DNA from: Cochleicola gelatinilyticus
Lineage (GTDB): Bacteria > Bacteroidota > Bacteroidia > Flavobacteriales > Flavobacteriaceae
Direction: 5' to 3'
DNA length: 64,000 nucleotides
Assembly (NCBI RefSeq): GCF_001637325.1
Contig: NZ_LRXL01000026.1
Coordinates: 496,001 to 560,000, forward strand
Part shown: positions 1 to 8,547 of the stretch, one piece after another
Position numbering within the stretch: position 1 is the first letter of the stretch
Layout: every line of letters begins with the position of its first letter
Notes under the pieces: model-generated
What the model saw: only the letters and a program-made list of their open reading frames with translations
What the model was told of the DNA's origin: nothing
Databases searched by the model: none
Program-made: the position numbers and the translations under genes

Positions 1-79
1 CCGTCTCTTTCCCTTAGCTCAGCAAATTCTGAAATAGAATAATTAACTTTTTTACCAACTAAAATTATAGGCAATATCT

Positions 80-409
80 CTAGCTTTCTGGAGCAAGCTC
101 AACTTTTAGCCCTTCCATTTCTGGTTGCATATGAAGTTGACATCCTAATCTGCTAGTATCCTTAACATAAAATGCCTCCGCTAGCATTAGATCTTCATCG
201 TAGCTCATTTCAGGTAATTCATGCTCGGTAAGCACATAACACTGGCAAGAAGCACACATCGCCATACCGCCACAAACACCAATGGTTCCTTCGGGTGCCA
301 ATTCATACGAACGAACCACCTCCATAAGGTTCATGTTCATATCGGTAGGAGCTTTCACTTCATGAGCAACTCCCTCTCGATCTATGATTGTTATAGTAAT
401 ATCTGACAT
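80..409 (-). CDS. 2Fe-2S ferredoxin
   Basis: Small electron carrier of the adrenodoxin/plant type, 109 residues. The cluster ligands are visible as CGGMAMCASC (C-x5-C-x2-C) near the middle and a fourth cysteine in LGCQ near the C-terminus. The start chosen is the ATG giving MSDITITI, because the frame stays open 38 codons upstream only by running through a non-coding repeat. It lies on the same strand as, and downstream of, a ferredoxin-NADP reductase, with one gene between them, so the two may be redox partners (inference). Family call is firm; the physiological acceptor is unknown. Confidence 0.93.
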   Translation of the reverse strand: MSDITITIIDREGVAHEVKAPTDMNMNLMEVVRSYELAPEGTIGVCGGMAMCASCQCYVLTEHELPEMSYDEDLMLAEAFYVKDTSRLGCQLHMQPEMEGLKVELAPES

Positions 410-421
410 GATATGTATTTT

Positions 422-543
422 TAAGGGTGTACCCCTACAATTTTCGCTAGTCGCGATATCGTAGGGTCGGGCTTTCGCTACTCGCTTCTTTTTACGCAAT
501 GCTACAAAAGAGAGCTTAAACACACCGCTCTATCCCTCACACA
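422..543 (+). repeat. Intergenic structured repeat, copy A
   Basis: Non-coding element between the ferredoxin start and the stop of the next gene. It holds the core GGGTCGGGCTTTCGCTAC (464-481), an inner inverted pair CCTAC/GTAGG (434-465), and loosely complementary ends AGGGTGT (left) and CCCTCACAC (right). The same architecture recurs near 2.2, 18.0, 53.2 and 63.2 kb. Function unknown. Confidence 0.6.
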
Positions 544-593
544 AAAATAGCAATTCCTATAAGAAAGTGAATCCAATTATTGAATGAAAAGAA

Positions 594-1028
594 TTAATCT
601 CCTTTTAATTCGTAACGAGAAAAATCGGGTTCTTTCATCTTTACAAAAGAAAGTTTTTTATCCTTCTCCAATATGAGTTCATTTTTAGAGACTTTAACGA
701 TCTTAAAAATTCCTTCCCCTTGAATATCTAAAATATTCTCGGTGACACGGTAGCGACCTTGTTGACCAAAGTCATAAAAATAAAACGTAACGTATCGCTT
801 ATCGATCTTTAAAAATTTATCTGTGCTGGTGGTCGAAGTAACGTTTTTTCTGGAAGAGTTCAACGCAATTTCTGGAACATGTTTTACTTCTCTAGAGGCA
901 GTAAAATGGTCATCTTCTACGAGTTTCCAGGTTCCAATTAACTGTGTGGTTTCTACGTTTTGCGCAATGGTTTGAGCCGCTATGCTAAATATAGCAATGA
1001 GGATTAGGTACCCGGGGAGTGGTCGCAT
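594..1028 (-). CDS. Exported hypothetical protein, lipocalin-like N-terminus
   Basis: 144 residues. The N-terminus is a hydrophobic signal peptide ending near AQTIAQ. The mature protein opens with LIGTWKLVEDD, the pattern typical of small lipocalin-like beta-barrel proteins of Bacteroidota, and continues with alternating beta-prone segments (YVTFYFYDF, GRYRVTENIL). No catalytic motif is visible. It sits alone between the reductase and ferredoxin genes on the same strand. The lipocalin-like label rests on fold pattern only; function unknown. Confidence 0.7.
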   Translation of the reverse strand: MRPLPGYLILIAIFSIAAQTIAQNVETTQLIGTWKLVEDDHFTASREVKHVPEIALNSSRKNVTSTTSTDKFLKIDKRYVTFYFYDFGQQGRYRVTENILDIQGEGIFKIVKVSKNELILEKDKKLSFVKMKEPDFSRYELKGD

Positions 1029-1074
1029 ACTAAGTGAGGTTTGTTAATTGTTTGTTGTAATGTTATAAAATTAC

Positions 1075-2127
1075 TTATTTTATTGCTTTTACAACTGCTT
1101 TTGGCGCTTCTTTTTTGGATCCGTCGAAACCTTCTACTCCACCCACTGTCGTGTATTTCATTACATATCTTTTTTCTGGAAAAATACGCTGGTAAGCACT
1201 TTGACACATAAGTGTGGCTTCATGAAAGCCACACAAAATTAATTTTAATTTTCCGGGGTAGGTATTTACATCTCCAATGGCATAAATTCCTGGAATATTG
1301 GTTTGATAATCTAAGGTGTTATCCACCTTTATTGCATTCTTTTCAATTTCTAATCCCCAATCGGCAATGGGACCTAACTTAGGTGCTAGTCCGAAGAGCG
1401 GTATAAAATGGTCGCATGCTTTATTTGAAACTTCGGCACCTCGTTTAATTGAAACTCCTTCAACCTTACTTTCTCCAACAATATCGACTACTTCACCAGG
1501 AGTAATCATTTCGATTTTACCTAGGTTTTTTAATTCTTGTACTTTGTCTACGCTATCTAACGCTCCCCGAAATTCGTTTCGACGGTGCACTAAGGTTACA
1601 CTCGAAGCGATGTCGGTTAGGAAGATACTCCAATCTAATGCCGAATCTCCTCCACCAGCAATAACAACATCTTTACCCCGATAAACTTCTGGGTCTCGAA
1701 TAATATATTCTACCCCGTGATCTTCAAAGTTTTTAATATTTGCAATGGGTGGCTTTCGTGGTTCAAAACTCCCTAAACCTCCGGCAATTGCCACAACAGG
1801 CGCATGGTGTTTTGTGCCTTTATTTGTTGTAACAATAAAGCTACCATCTTCTTGTTTTTCGATGGTTTGAGCACGTTCTCCCAAGGTAAATCCAGGTTGG
1901 AACGGCTCGATTTGTTTCATTAAATTATTCACTAGATCTCCAGCAAGGATTTCTGGGAATGCGGGGATATCGTAAATAGGTTTTTTTGGATAAATCTCTG
2001 AACACTGTCCGCCTGGTTGCGGCAAAGCATCGATAAGATGGCATTTTAATTTTAATAAACCTGCTTCAAAAACGGCGAATAATCCGGTGGGTCCGGCACC
2101 TATAATGAGTATGTCTGTTTTAATCAT
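1075..2127 (-). CDS. Ferredoxin--NADP reductase, thioredoxin-reductase-like (type 2)
   Basis: 350-residue FAD/NAD(P) flavoprotein. It has the FAD-binding GAGPTGLF at residues 9-16, the PGGQC segment without the CxxC redox pair of true thioredoxin reductases, the NADP-binding GGGDSALDW near residue 160 and the second FAD motif GDVNTYPGKLKL near residue 290. Loss of the dithiol and the C-terminal extension fit YumC-type ferredoxin/flavodoxin NADP reductases. A 2Fe-2S ferredoxin lies downstream on the same strand and NifU-like and Mrp genes upstream, which supports a role in supplying electrons for iron-sulfur or biosynthetic reactions. Confidence 0.9.
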   Translation of the reverse strand: MIKTDILIIGAGPTGLFAVFEAGLLKLKCHLIDALPQPGGQCSEIYPKKPIYDIPAFPEILAGDLVNNLMKQIEPFQPGFTLGERAQTIEKQEDGSFIVTTNKGTKHHAPVVAIAGGLGSFEPRKPPIANIKNFEDHGVEYIIRDPEVYRGKDVVIAGGGDSALDWSIFLTDIASSVTLVHRRNEFRGALDSVDKVQELKNLGKIEMITPGEVVDIVGESKVEGVSIKRGAEVSNKACDHFIPLFGLAPKLGPIADWGLEIEKNAIKVDNTLDYQTNIPGIYAIGDVNTYPGKLKLILCGFHEATLMCQSAYQRIFPEKRYVMKYTTVGGVEGFDGSKKEAPKAVVKAIK

Positions 2128-2150
2128 GTACTTAATTCAAAATATTAATG

Positions 2151-2275
2151 TTTCCGGGCGAGGGACTGCAACGGTTACCCCACAGTCTCTGGAGCATCGC
2201 GGAAGAGACGAGGAGTAAAAGTGGAAGGCCCGACCTTCTTTTGCTGCCCTAAGCAGCATAAGAGGGTCGACCTCA
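2151..2275 (-). repeat. Intergenic structured repeat, copy E (inverted, divergent)
   Basis: Minus-strand copy of the dispersed element, between the NifU-like stop and the reductase start. The core reads GGTCGGGCCTTCC on the minus strand (2223-2235) and the far end reads GTCCCTCGCCCGG. It is more diverged than the copies near 0.5 and 63.2 kb. Confidence 0.45.
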
Positions 2276-2282
2276 AAATAAT

Positions 2283-2525
2283 TTAGGCCACTACATTGAT
2301 CACTTCTTCGATTTGAGGTGCGTGTTTTTTGATGGTCATTTCAACACCACTCTTAAGGGTCATCTGGTTTACAGAACAACCTACGCAAGCGCCTTGTAGT
2401 TGTACTTTTACAATTTTACCATCGTCTATAGAGAGCAAGGAGATATCGCCTCCGTCACTTTGTAAGAACGGTCGAATTTCCTCGAGCGCTGCTTCTACCT
2501 TTGTTGTTAATTCTTGAGTTGTCAT
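2283..2525 (-). CDS. NifU-like iron-sulfur scaffold domain protein
   Basis: 80 residues, essentially a lone NifU C-terminal domain. The hallmark is the cluster-binding pair in GACVGCSVNQMTLK (CxxC around residues 47-50), preceded by RPFLQSDGGDISL. Such Nfu proteins carry and transfer 4Fe-4S clusters in the cytoplasm. The gene begins 1 bp after the Mrp stop codon, so the two are cotranscribed and probably act together in cluster delivery. Confidence 0.93.
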   Translation of the reverse strand: MTTQELTTKVEAALEEIRPFLQSDGGDISLLSIDDGKIVKVQLQGACVGCSVNQMTLKSGVEMTIKKHAPQIEEVINVVA

Positions 2526-2526
2526 A

Positions 2527-3666
2527 TTATTTTTTCACGGCACTGCAGCCGGCCATTGTTGTAATTTGTATTGCTTCGGTTGGAGGAAGATTATTGTTTC
2601 TTCGTACGGTTTCTTCAACTACATTTCTCGTGAGCTCCTCGTAAGCCTTTTCTATTGGAGTAGCGGTTTGTAACGCTGCTGGACGACCAGCATCTCCTGC
2701 TTCACGAATGCTCTGCACCAATGGAATTTCTCCTAGAAACGGTATAGAAAGGTCTTCGGCAAGGTTTCTTGCTCCTTCTTTTCCGAAGATGTAATATTTA
2801 TTTTCGGGAAGCTCGTCGGGAGTAAAATATGCCATGTTCTCTACCATTCCTAATACGGGCACATCGATACTCTCTTGTTGAAACATAGCAACACCTTTGC
2901 GTGCGTCTGCCAAAGCTACATTTTGCGGTGTACTAACTACTACTGCGCCAGTGATAGGTAGTGATTGCATAATGCTTAAATGAATATCTCCTGTCCCTGG
3001 GGGAAGGTCTAATAGCATAAAATCTAATTCTCCCCATGCAGCATCGAAAATAAGTTGATTAAGTGCTTTAGCTGCCATAGGACCACGCCATATTACAGCT
3101 TGATCGGGTTTCGTAAAAAACCCTATGGACAATACTTTTACACCGTGATTTTCAATAGGCTTCATTTTACTTTTCCCATCGACAGTTACTGATAACGGAC
3201 GCTCCATAGCTACATCGAACATGATAGGGATGGATGGTCCATAAATATCTGCATCTAAAATTCCTACCTTAAAGCCCATTTTTGCAAGTGTTACAGCAAT
3301 ATTTGCTGTTACCGTAGATTTACCAACTCCTCCTTTACCGGAAGCTATAGCAACGATATTTTTTATTCCTGGAATGGGTTTTCCTTTTATAAGGTTTGGA
3401 TTCTCTGGTTTTGCAGGAGCTTCTACTTTGATATTTACTTTTACCTGCGCATCTTTATGTACTTTTTCGGTAATGGCTTGGATAATGTCTGCCTCTGCTC
3501 TCTTCTTAATGTGCAATGCCGGCGTTGAAAGTTTAAGATCAACGATAACTTCATCGGCAAATGTCATTACATTTTGTACGGCACCACTTTCTACCATATT
3601 AGTTCCTTCTCCTGCCACTGTAATGGTTTCTAGGGCTTTCAAAATGTCTTGTTTGTTCAATTTCAT
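2527..3666 (-). CDS. Mrp/ApbC-type P-loop ATPase, iron-sulfur cluster carrier
   Basis: 379 residues from the chosen ATG (MKLNKQDILKAL), preceded by a purine-rich AAGGAA; an in-frame ATG 42 bases upstream is less likely. An N-terminal MIP18/DUF59-like domain (about 1-95) is followed by the deviant Walker A GKGGVGKST (near residue 115), ILDADIYGPSIP and LLDLPPGTGD, typical of Mrp/NBP35 ATPases. The usual CxxC cluster-binding pair after VENM is absent; the segment reads FTPDELPENKYYIFGKEG. Directly upstream of the NifU-like gene. Confidence 0.92.
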   Translation of the reverse strand: MKLNKQDILKALETITVAGEGTNMVESGAVQNVMTFADEVIVDLKLSTPALHIKKRAEADIIQAITEKVHKDAQVKVNIKVEAPAKPENPNLIKGKPIPGIKNIVAIASGKGGVGKSTVTANIAVTLAKMGFKVGILDADIYGPSIPIMFDVAMERPLSVTVDGKSKMKPIENHGVKVLSIGFFTKPDQAVIWRGPMAAKALNQLIFDAAWGELDFMLLDLPPGTGDIHLSIMQSLPITGAVVVSTPQNVALADARKGVAMFQQESIDVPVLGMVENMAYFTPDELPENKYYIFGKEGARNLAEDLSIPFLGEIPLVQSIREAGDAGRPAALQTATPIEKAYEELTRNVVEETVRRNNNLPPTEAIQITTMAGCSAVKK

Positions 3667-3759
3667 AAAAAATTCCTTCGCTATATTTAGATTCATTCTA
3701 AAAAGCAAAGATAGGAGTTCTACGGCTAAATATGAAAGAGATAAATTGAAATGATTTAT

Positions 3760-3773
3760 AGCACGATAGTGCT
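3760..3773 (-). terminator. Weak hairpin 3' of the ATL gene
   Basis: AGCAC-GATA-GTGCT, a 5-bp stem with tetraloop, 8 bases past the stop codon of the alkyltransferase-like gene. No long T-run follows, so a terminator role is tentative. Confidence 0.3.
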
Positions 3774-3780
3774 TTCAATT

Positions 3781-4116
3781 TTAATCTTTTTGTAAGGCAA
3801 TGGTAGGGTCCCAGTAGATTGTTTCCATGTCTTGAATTTGATTATCTATCACTCTCACCCCTTCACTTTCGAGTAACTGTTGCATAAGATTGGTCCCTTT
3901 GAAATGATGCTTCCCCGTTAAAAGTCCTTTTCTATTTACAACTCGATGTGCTGGAATATCGGGATCTTTTCCACTCTTATTCATTGCCCACCCTACCATA
4001 CGTGCACTACCTGCAGCGCCAAGGTATCGAGCAATTGCACCATAGCTGGTTACTTTTCCGTAGGGTATTAGCTTAGCGACCTCATGAACTTTTTTGAAAA
4101 AGTTTTCTTCTGCCAT
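3781..4116 (-). CDS. Alkyltransferase-like protein (MGMT family, no acceptor Cys)
   Basis: 111 residues with the O6-alkylguanine-DNA alkyltransferase fold: IPYGKVTSYGAIARYLG, then the helix-turn-helix segment with SARMVGWAMNKS. The active-site motif, PCHRV in real methyltransferases, reads PAHRVVNRKG. With alanine in place of the alkyl-accepting cysteine it cannot act as a suicide repair enzyme. Such ATL proteins bind O6-alkylguanine lesions and pass them to nucleotide excision repair. It starts 1 bp after the stop of the upstream LysE-like gene, suggesting one operon. Confidence 0.9.
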   Translation of the reverse strand: MAEENFFKKVHEVAKLIPYGKVTSYGAIARYLGAAGSARMVGWAMNKSGKDPDIPAHRVVNRKGLLTGKHHFKGTNLMQQLLESEGVRVIDNQIQDMETIYWDPTIALQKD

Positions 4117-4117
4117 C

Positions 4118-4744
4118 TTAAATCTCTTTCATAATTTTTAGCAGTGTGATAATAGAAATTATAGCAGTAATACCACCAATAATGTAATTCATATTAATCT
4201 CCATTTTTTTACGGGTCTCTTTGGGTCTAAAAAACCAAACATAAAGTGCTAACATTACAAAGGTTCCAATCCCAGATGCAATTGTACACATCCAAATACC
4301 TAGTTGTGAAAACTCAAACCAACCAAAACCAGCAAAAGTGATGCTTATATATACCCAATAGGGAAGTGGAAGTAAATTTAAAAAAGCTAAAAACATTCCA
4401 GAAAAAACTCTTCCTGTTTTTGAGTGCTGCACATCTTCGGGCATGCTTCTTCGGGTGTCTTTTGCAATGAAGAAAAAATAGATGGTAATACAGATAAAAA
4501 TTCCTAATGCTACTTTTTGAAGCATTGAAACATATTCGGGGTGTCTCCCTAAGAACCGAGCAAAGACCAACGCTACAAATGTCTGTACCATGACCGTTAT
4601 ACAAACGCCAACAGAAAACATTAGTCCTTTTTTTCGACCTTCTTTCATGCTGATTTTTGCGGCCGACATATTTAGTAGCCCAGGTGGAATAACCCCTACC
4701 AATGCTGCTAAAAATCCTACCGCGAAATTAAGAAGTAACGCCAT
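4118..4744 (-). CDS. LysE/RhtB-family exporter-like membrane protein
   Basis: 208 residues with about six hydrophobic segments. The N-terminus (LLNFAVGFLAALVGVIPPGLLNMSAAKISM) carries the proline-glycine and small-residue pattern of LysE-type translocators, which export amino acids or similar small molecules. The substrate cannot be told. It is translationally close to the ATL gene (1-bp gap) and follows trmB on the same strand after 31 bp. Confidence 0.8.
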   Translation of the reverse strand: MALLLNFAVGFLAALVGVIPPGLLNMSAAKISMKEGRKKGLMFSVGVCITVMVQTFVALVFARFLGRHPEYVSMLQKVALGIFICITIYFFFIAKDTRRSMPEDVQHSKTGRVFSGMFLAFLNLLPLPYWVYISITFAGFGWFEFSQLGIWMCTIASGIGTFVMLALYVWFFRPKETRKKMEINMNYIIGGITAIISIITLLKIMKEI

Positions 4745-4775
4745 GCAGTGTATTTATCGAATCAATATACTAAAA

Positions 4776-5456
4776 TTAGGCGGACTTAAATTTAAATCGG
4801 ATGTAAGTTATACGTTTGTTTTCCTCCAAATACTGCTTTTCGTAGAAGGTTTGAATTCCAGTAACCTCTTTTGGTGAATATTCGGTGTTATACACGTCAT
4901 GATGCGCATAATCGATGATCGCGTCTGAGGCATGTAAAACTCCTAAAGTATATCCGTGCATAAATTCGCTATCGGTCTTTAAGTGCATCCACCCATCTGT
5001 TTTTAATATTTTTTTATATTTAGATAGAAAATCAAGGTTTGTTAATCGGTGCTTGGTTCGCTTATATTTTATTTGAGGATCTGGAAACGTAATCCATATT
5101 TCATCTACCTCGTTTTCGTCAAAAATATGGTCGATAAGTTCAATTTGTGTGCGAAGAAATCCAACATTTTTTAATCCGTCTTCCAAAGCAGTTTTAGCGC
5201 CTCTCCAAAAACGAGCTCCTTTAATGTCTACACCGAGAAAATTTTTTTCGGGATGTATTTGAGCTAAGTTCACAGAATATTCACCCTTACCACATCCCAA
5301 TTCTAATACTAACGGATTACTATTTTTAAAGAACTTTTTTTTCCAATTACCTTTTAAATCTTTAGAATTAGCGAGTACCTCTTCTCTTGTTGGTTGCACC
5401 ACATTTTCGAAGGTTTCGTTTTCTCTGAAGCGTTTTAATTTATTTTTACTTCCCAC
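4776..5456 (-). CDS. trmB: tRNA (guanine-N7)-methyltransferase
   Basis: 226 residues. The SAM-binding motif LELGCGKGEYSVNLA lies near residue 51, followed by NFLGVDIKGARFWRGA and the family signature WITFPDPQIKYKRTKHRLTN. The enzyme methylates G46 in the tRNA variable loop. The start is GTG (MGSKNKLKRF); the nearest upstream ATG is out of frame and stops at once. Transcribed divergently from the glycosyltransferase gene. Confidence 0.95.
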   Translation of the reverse strand: MGSKNKLKRFRENETFENVVQPTREEVLANSKDLKGNWKKKFFKNSNPLVLELGCGKGEYSVNLAQIHPEKNFLGVDIKGARFWRGAKTALEDGLKNVGFLRTQIELIDHIFDENEVDEIWITFPDPQIKYKRTKHRLTNLDFLSKYKKILKTDGWMHLKTDSEFMHGYTLGVLHASDAIIDYAHHDVYNTEYSPKEVTGIQTFYEKQYLEENKRITYIRFKFKSA

Positions 5457-5519
5457 CGTATGACATTTACATAATTATTTGGTAAAATTACGGAAATACT
5501 TATCCCCTGCAATTATACC

Positions 5520-5527
5520 TACCTTTG
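5520..5527 (+). promoter_or_regulatory. Bacteroidota -7 promoter element TACCTTTG
   Basis: Matches TAnnTTTG. It lies only 4 bases before the ATG of the glycosyltransferase gene, so a transcript starting here would have essentially no 5' leader. No clear -33 TTTG is visible. Confidence 0.5.
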
Positions 5528-5531
5528 TTTT

Positions 5532-6593
5532 ATGGCAACTAGCAAAACTATTCTGGTCGCACCGCTACATTGGGGTTTGGGTCATGCTACACGATGTGTG
5601 CCTATAATTCGCGCTTTATTAGAAAGCGGGCATAAAGTTTTAATAGCTTCAGACGGAGCTGCGTTATTATTACTTCGGAAAGAGTTTCCGAAACTGCTCT
5701 ATGTGGAATTACCATCCTACAATATTACCTACCCAAAAAATGGTCGCTACTTTAAATGGAAATTATTTCTGAAGCTTCCAAAATTACATCAAACCATTTC
5801 TGAAGAACACAAGATTATTAAAAAGCTAGTTTCCGAAAATAAGATTAACGGAATTATTAGTGACAATCGGTTAGGAGTGTATAGTAAGGATGTTCCTTCC
5901 GTTTTTATTACACATCAATTAAAAGTATTGAGCGGCAACACCTCTTTATTAAGCAGCAAATTACATCAAAACTACATTAAGAAATTTAATATTTGCTGGG
6001 TTCCAGATATAGATAGTGATCAAAATTTAAGTGGTACTATGAGTCGTCTCGATAATGCTCCTTTCCCTATTCGCTATATGGGAATTCTAAGCAGGATGAA
6101 ACGCAGAACGCTTCCGAAGAAATATGACATACTAATACTTTTATCGGGACCTGAACCTCAACGTACACTCTTGGAAAAGACCTTATTAAATATCTTTAAA
6201 AATTCTTCTAAACATATTTTATGTGTCCGGGGAGTTATAGAAGAAAAAAAAGATCGCCAATGTCATGGAACTATTGAGGTTGTAAACTTTATGACTGGCA
6301 ATGAGCTGGAAACGGTAATTAATGAAAGTGATCTAATTATTTCACGCTCGGGATACACCACGGTTATGGACTTAGCTGCAATGGGTAAAAAAGCTTTATT
6401 TATACCTACGCCTGGGCAGTATGAACAAGAATATTTGGCAGATCGGCTTGAAAAGTTAAAAATTGCTCCTTATTGTGAGCAAAACGAATTTTTGATCGAT
6501 TCTCTAAACCTTCTTGAAAACTATTCTGGATTTCATGGTTTCGAACAAGCCGTAGACCTTAAAAAATTATTCGTCCTTTTCGAGGGTAAATGA
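5532..6593 (+). CDS. GT-B glycosyltransferase, MurG-like
   Basis: 353 residues. The N-terminal half opens with LVAPLHWGLGHATRCVPII, the glycine/histidine loop of GT-B nucleotide-sugar transferases. The C-terminal half has the nucleotide-binding signature SDLIISRSGYTTVMDLAAMGKKALFIPTPGQYEQEYLA, as in MurG/GT28 enzymes. It probably transfers a sugar to a lipid or envelope acceptor; donor and acceptor are unknown. The gene overlaps the convergent histidine-kinase gene by 27 bp at its 3' end. Confidence 0.85.
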   Translation: MATSKTILVAPLHWGLGHATRCVPIIRALLESGHKVLIASDGAALLLLRKEFPKLLYVELPSYNITYPKNGRYFKWKLFLKLPKLHQTISEEHKIIKKLVSENKINGIISDNRLGVYSKDVPSVFITHQLKVLSGNTSLLSSKLHQNYIKKFNICWVPDIDSDQNLSGTMSRLDNAPFPIRYMGILSRMKRRTLPKKYDILILLSGPEPQRTLLEKTLLNIFKNSSKHILCVRGVIEEKKDRQCHGTIEVVNFMTGNELETVINESDLIISRSGYTTVMDLAAMGKKALFIPTPGQYEQEYLADRLEKLKIAPYCEQNEFLIDSLNLLENYSGFHGFEQAVDLKKLFVLFEGK

Positions 6594-7610
6594 GAATTCA
6601 GAACCAATTCCTAATTCACTCTCAACATAAATTTTTTCTCGGTGTGCTTCTATAATGTGTTTTACAATAGAGAGTCCGAGCCCACTTCCTCCTTCTTTAC
6701 GTGAACCACTTTTATCGACGCGATAAAATCTTTCAAATAATCGCGGAATGTTCTCTTTGGCAATTCCTTCCCCATTATCGGTAACGCGAACGATAACTTT
6801 ATTTTTTATAAGCCCTTCGATACTTACCTCGGTGGTCCCTCCTTTTTTCCCGTATTTTATAGAATTTACCACGAGATTACTTAATACTTGTTGAATGCGT
6901 TCCCTGTCTGCAATAACAAAAATACTTTCATCATACTCTTTGTCAAAAGTAAGTGTGATACCCTTTTTTGCGGCTTTCATTTCGATTAGATCGAATACAT
7001 TCTGTACCAACTCTACGATATTAAAATCTTCTTTATTTAAGTTAAGATCTCCAACCTCTAATTTCGTAATCATATCGAGGTCTTTAATAATATAAATAAG
7101 ACGCTCTACTCCCTTATTGGCACGTTGGAGGTATTTTTTTCGAACACTTTTATCCTTCATTGCGCCTTCAAGCAAAGTTAAGATGTATCCTTGTACTGTA
7201 AATAATGGTGTTTTTAATTCGTGAGAAATGTTTCCTATAAATTCCTTCCGATAGTTTTCACGAACTTTAAGAGTTTCTATTTCGAGTTTTTTGTTTTCGG
7301 CAAAACGCTCTACTTCTTTAGTAAGACTTGCCATGTCTGTGGTAATTTGTTGTTTACTAAAAGTAGAAGCATCTAATAAACTTACATCATCGTAGATTTT
7401 CTTAACCCTTCGATAAATAAATTTTTCGACGCGGTATTGTATCGTGAAAAAAGAGAATACATAACATGCAATAGCAAAAACTAAAATGAACCAATAATGC
7501 TCTTCCCCGTATAAGTAAAAAAAAACACCCATTGCGAGTGTTAAAAACAGCGTAATATATGTAGAAGTGTATACGGCAAATTTGTATGTTTTTTTAAACC
7601 CTTTCGCCAT
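6567..7610 (-). CDS. Sensor histidine kinase, PhoR-like
   Basis: 347 residues. Two transmembrane helices sit close together (about 13-32 and 37-57) with almost no periplasmic loop. Then come the phosphoacceptor box FIGNISHELKTPLFTVQGY (near residue 134) and an ATPase domain with VVNSIKYG, DNGEGIA and GGSGLGLSIVKHII. Its start overlaps the stop of the response regulator as TAATG, so the pair is translationally coupled. The short loop resembles PhoR-type kinases that sense through partner membrane proteins; a phosphate role is not shown here. Confidence 0.93.
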   Translation of the reverse strand: MAKGFKKTYKFAVYTSTYITLFLTLAMGVFFYLYGEEHYWFILVFAIACYVFSFFTIQYRVEKFIYRRVKKIYDDVSLLDASTFSKQQITTDMASLTKEVERFAENKKLEIETLKVRENYRKEFIGNISHELKTPLFTVQGYILTLLEGAMKDKSVRKKYLQRANKGVERLIYIIKDLDMITKLEVGDLNLNKEDFNIVELVQNVFDLIEMKAAKKGITLTFDKEYDESIFVIADRERIQQVLSNLVVNSIKYGKKGGTTEVSIEGLIKNKVIVRVTDNGEGIAKENIPRLFERFYRVDKSGSRKEGGSGLGLSIVKHIIEAHREKIYVESELGIGSEFSFTLEKDE

Positions 7611-8293
7611 TAAACTACAAATTTATATCCTACTCCTTTTACAGTTTTAAATCGTTCGTCACCGATTTTTTCACGTAATTTTCTAATATGTACATCGATA
7701 GTTCTTCCTCCTACAACAACTTCGTTTCCCCAAACTCGGTCCAGAATATCTTCGCGTTTAAAGACTTTTCCAGGTTTAGAAGCTAGCAATGCAAGTAACT
7801 CAAATTCTTTTCTTGGAAGTACCATTTCCTCTTTCCCAACCGCAATTTTATATTCTTCACGATTAATGGTAAGGTTTCCTAGCTTGATGTTTGCGTTTTC
7901 TTCAGCGTCACTCTTAAACCTTCGTAATAAGGCTTTAACTTTACTAATAAGTACTTTGGGTTTAATTGGTTTGGTAATATAATCGTCTGCACCTGCATCG
8001 AATCCTGCCACTTGCGAATAATCTTCGCCACGTGCCGTTAAAAAAGTTATAACGGTTTCTGAAAGATCGGGAATCGCTCTTATTTTTTCACAAGCTTCAA
8101 TACCATCCATTTCGGGCATCATAACGTCTAATATGATGAGTTGTGGTTTGTGCTTTTTTGCTTTCGAAATAGCCTCTATACCATTTTCGGCAGTAATTAC
8201 TTGATAGCCTTCCGAAGAGAGATTGTATCCTACAATTTCTAGAATATCTGGCTCATCGTCTACTAGTAGTATTTTAATTTCCTTTTTCTTCAT
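7610..8293 (-). CDS. Response regulator, OmpR/PhoB type
   Basis: 227 residues: a receiver domain with acidic pocket DDE (12-14), phosphoacceptor D56 in LIILDVMMPEMDG, conserved T in FLTARGED and K in YITKPIKP. A winged-helix DNA-binding domain follows, ending DRVWGNEVVVGGRTIDVHIRKLREKIG. First gene of a two-gene operon with the histidine kinase. Confidence 0.96.
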   Translation of the reverse strand: MKKKEIKILLVDDEPDILEIVGYNLSSEGYQVITAENGIEAISKAKKHKPQLIILDVMMPEMDGIEACEKIRAIPDLSETVITFLTARGEDYSQVAGFDAGADDYITKPIKPKVLISKVKALLRRFKSDAEENANIKLGNLTINREEYKIAVGKEEMVLPRKEFELLALLASKPGKVFKREDILDRVWGNEVVVGGRTIDVHIRKLREKIGDERFKTVKGVGYKFVV

Positions 8294-8547
8294 TATAATC
8301 TGAAAATGTTATCGAGTAAATATAGACAATATTCTATTTTCAACGATTTATAAAGGTATAATTAACCATACCGTAACATAGGCACATCGATGGTAAATTG
8401 CTTTTAATTTCCACGCTACCTTCATCAAATATACTTCAAATTACTAGTATATTCATTTAAGAACCCATGACTTTATAAAATTATTTCGAAACTTTATCTC
8501 TTCTGAAACCTGCTTAAATATGTATTTTTGAAATGTAACTGAAACAC

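Noticed and set aside
1-79. Open minus-strand frame with a TTG start near 74 and plus-strand frames at the left edge
   Set aside because: Too short and without a recognisable protein pattern; it could be the start of a gene to the left or just intergenic.
410-523. 38-codon upstream extension of the ferredoxin
   Set aside because: It runs through the intergenic repeat, is basic and unlike ferredoxin N-termini.
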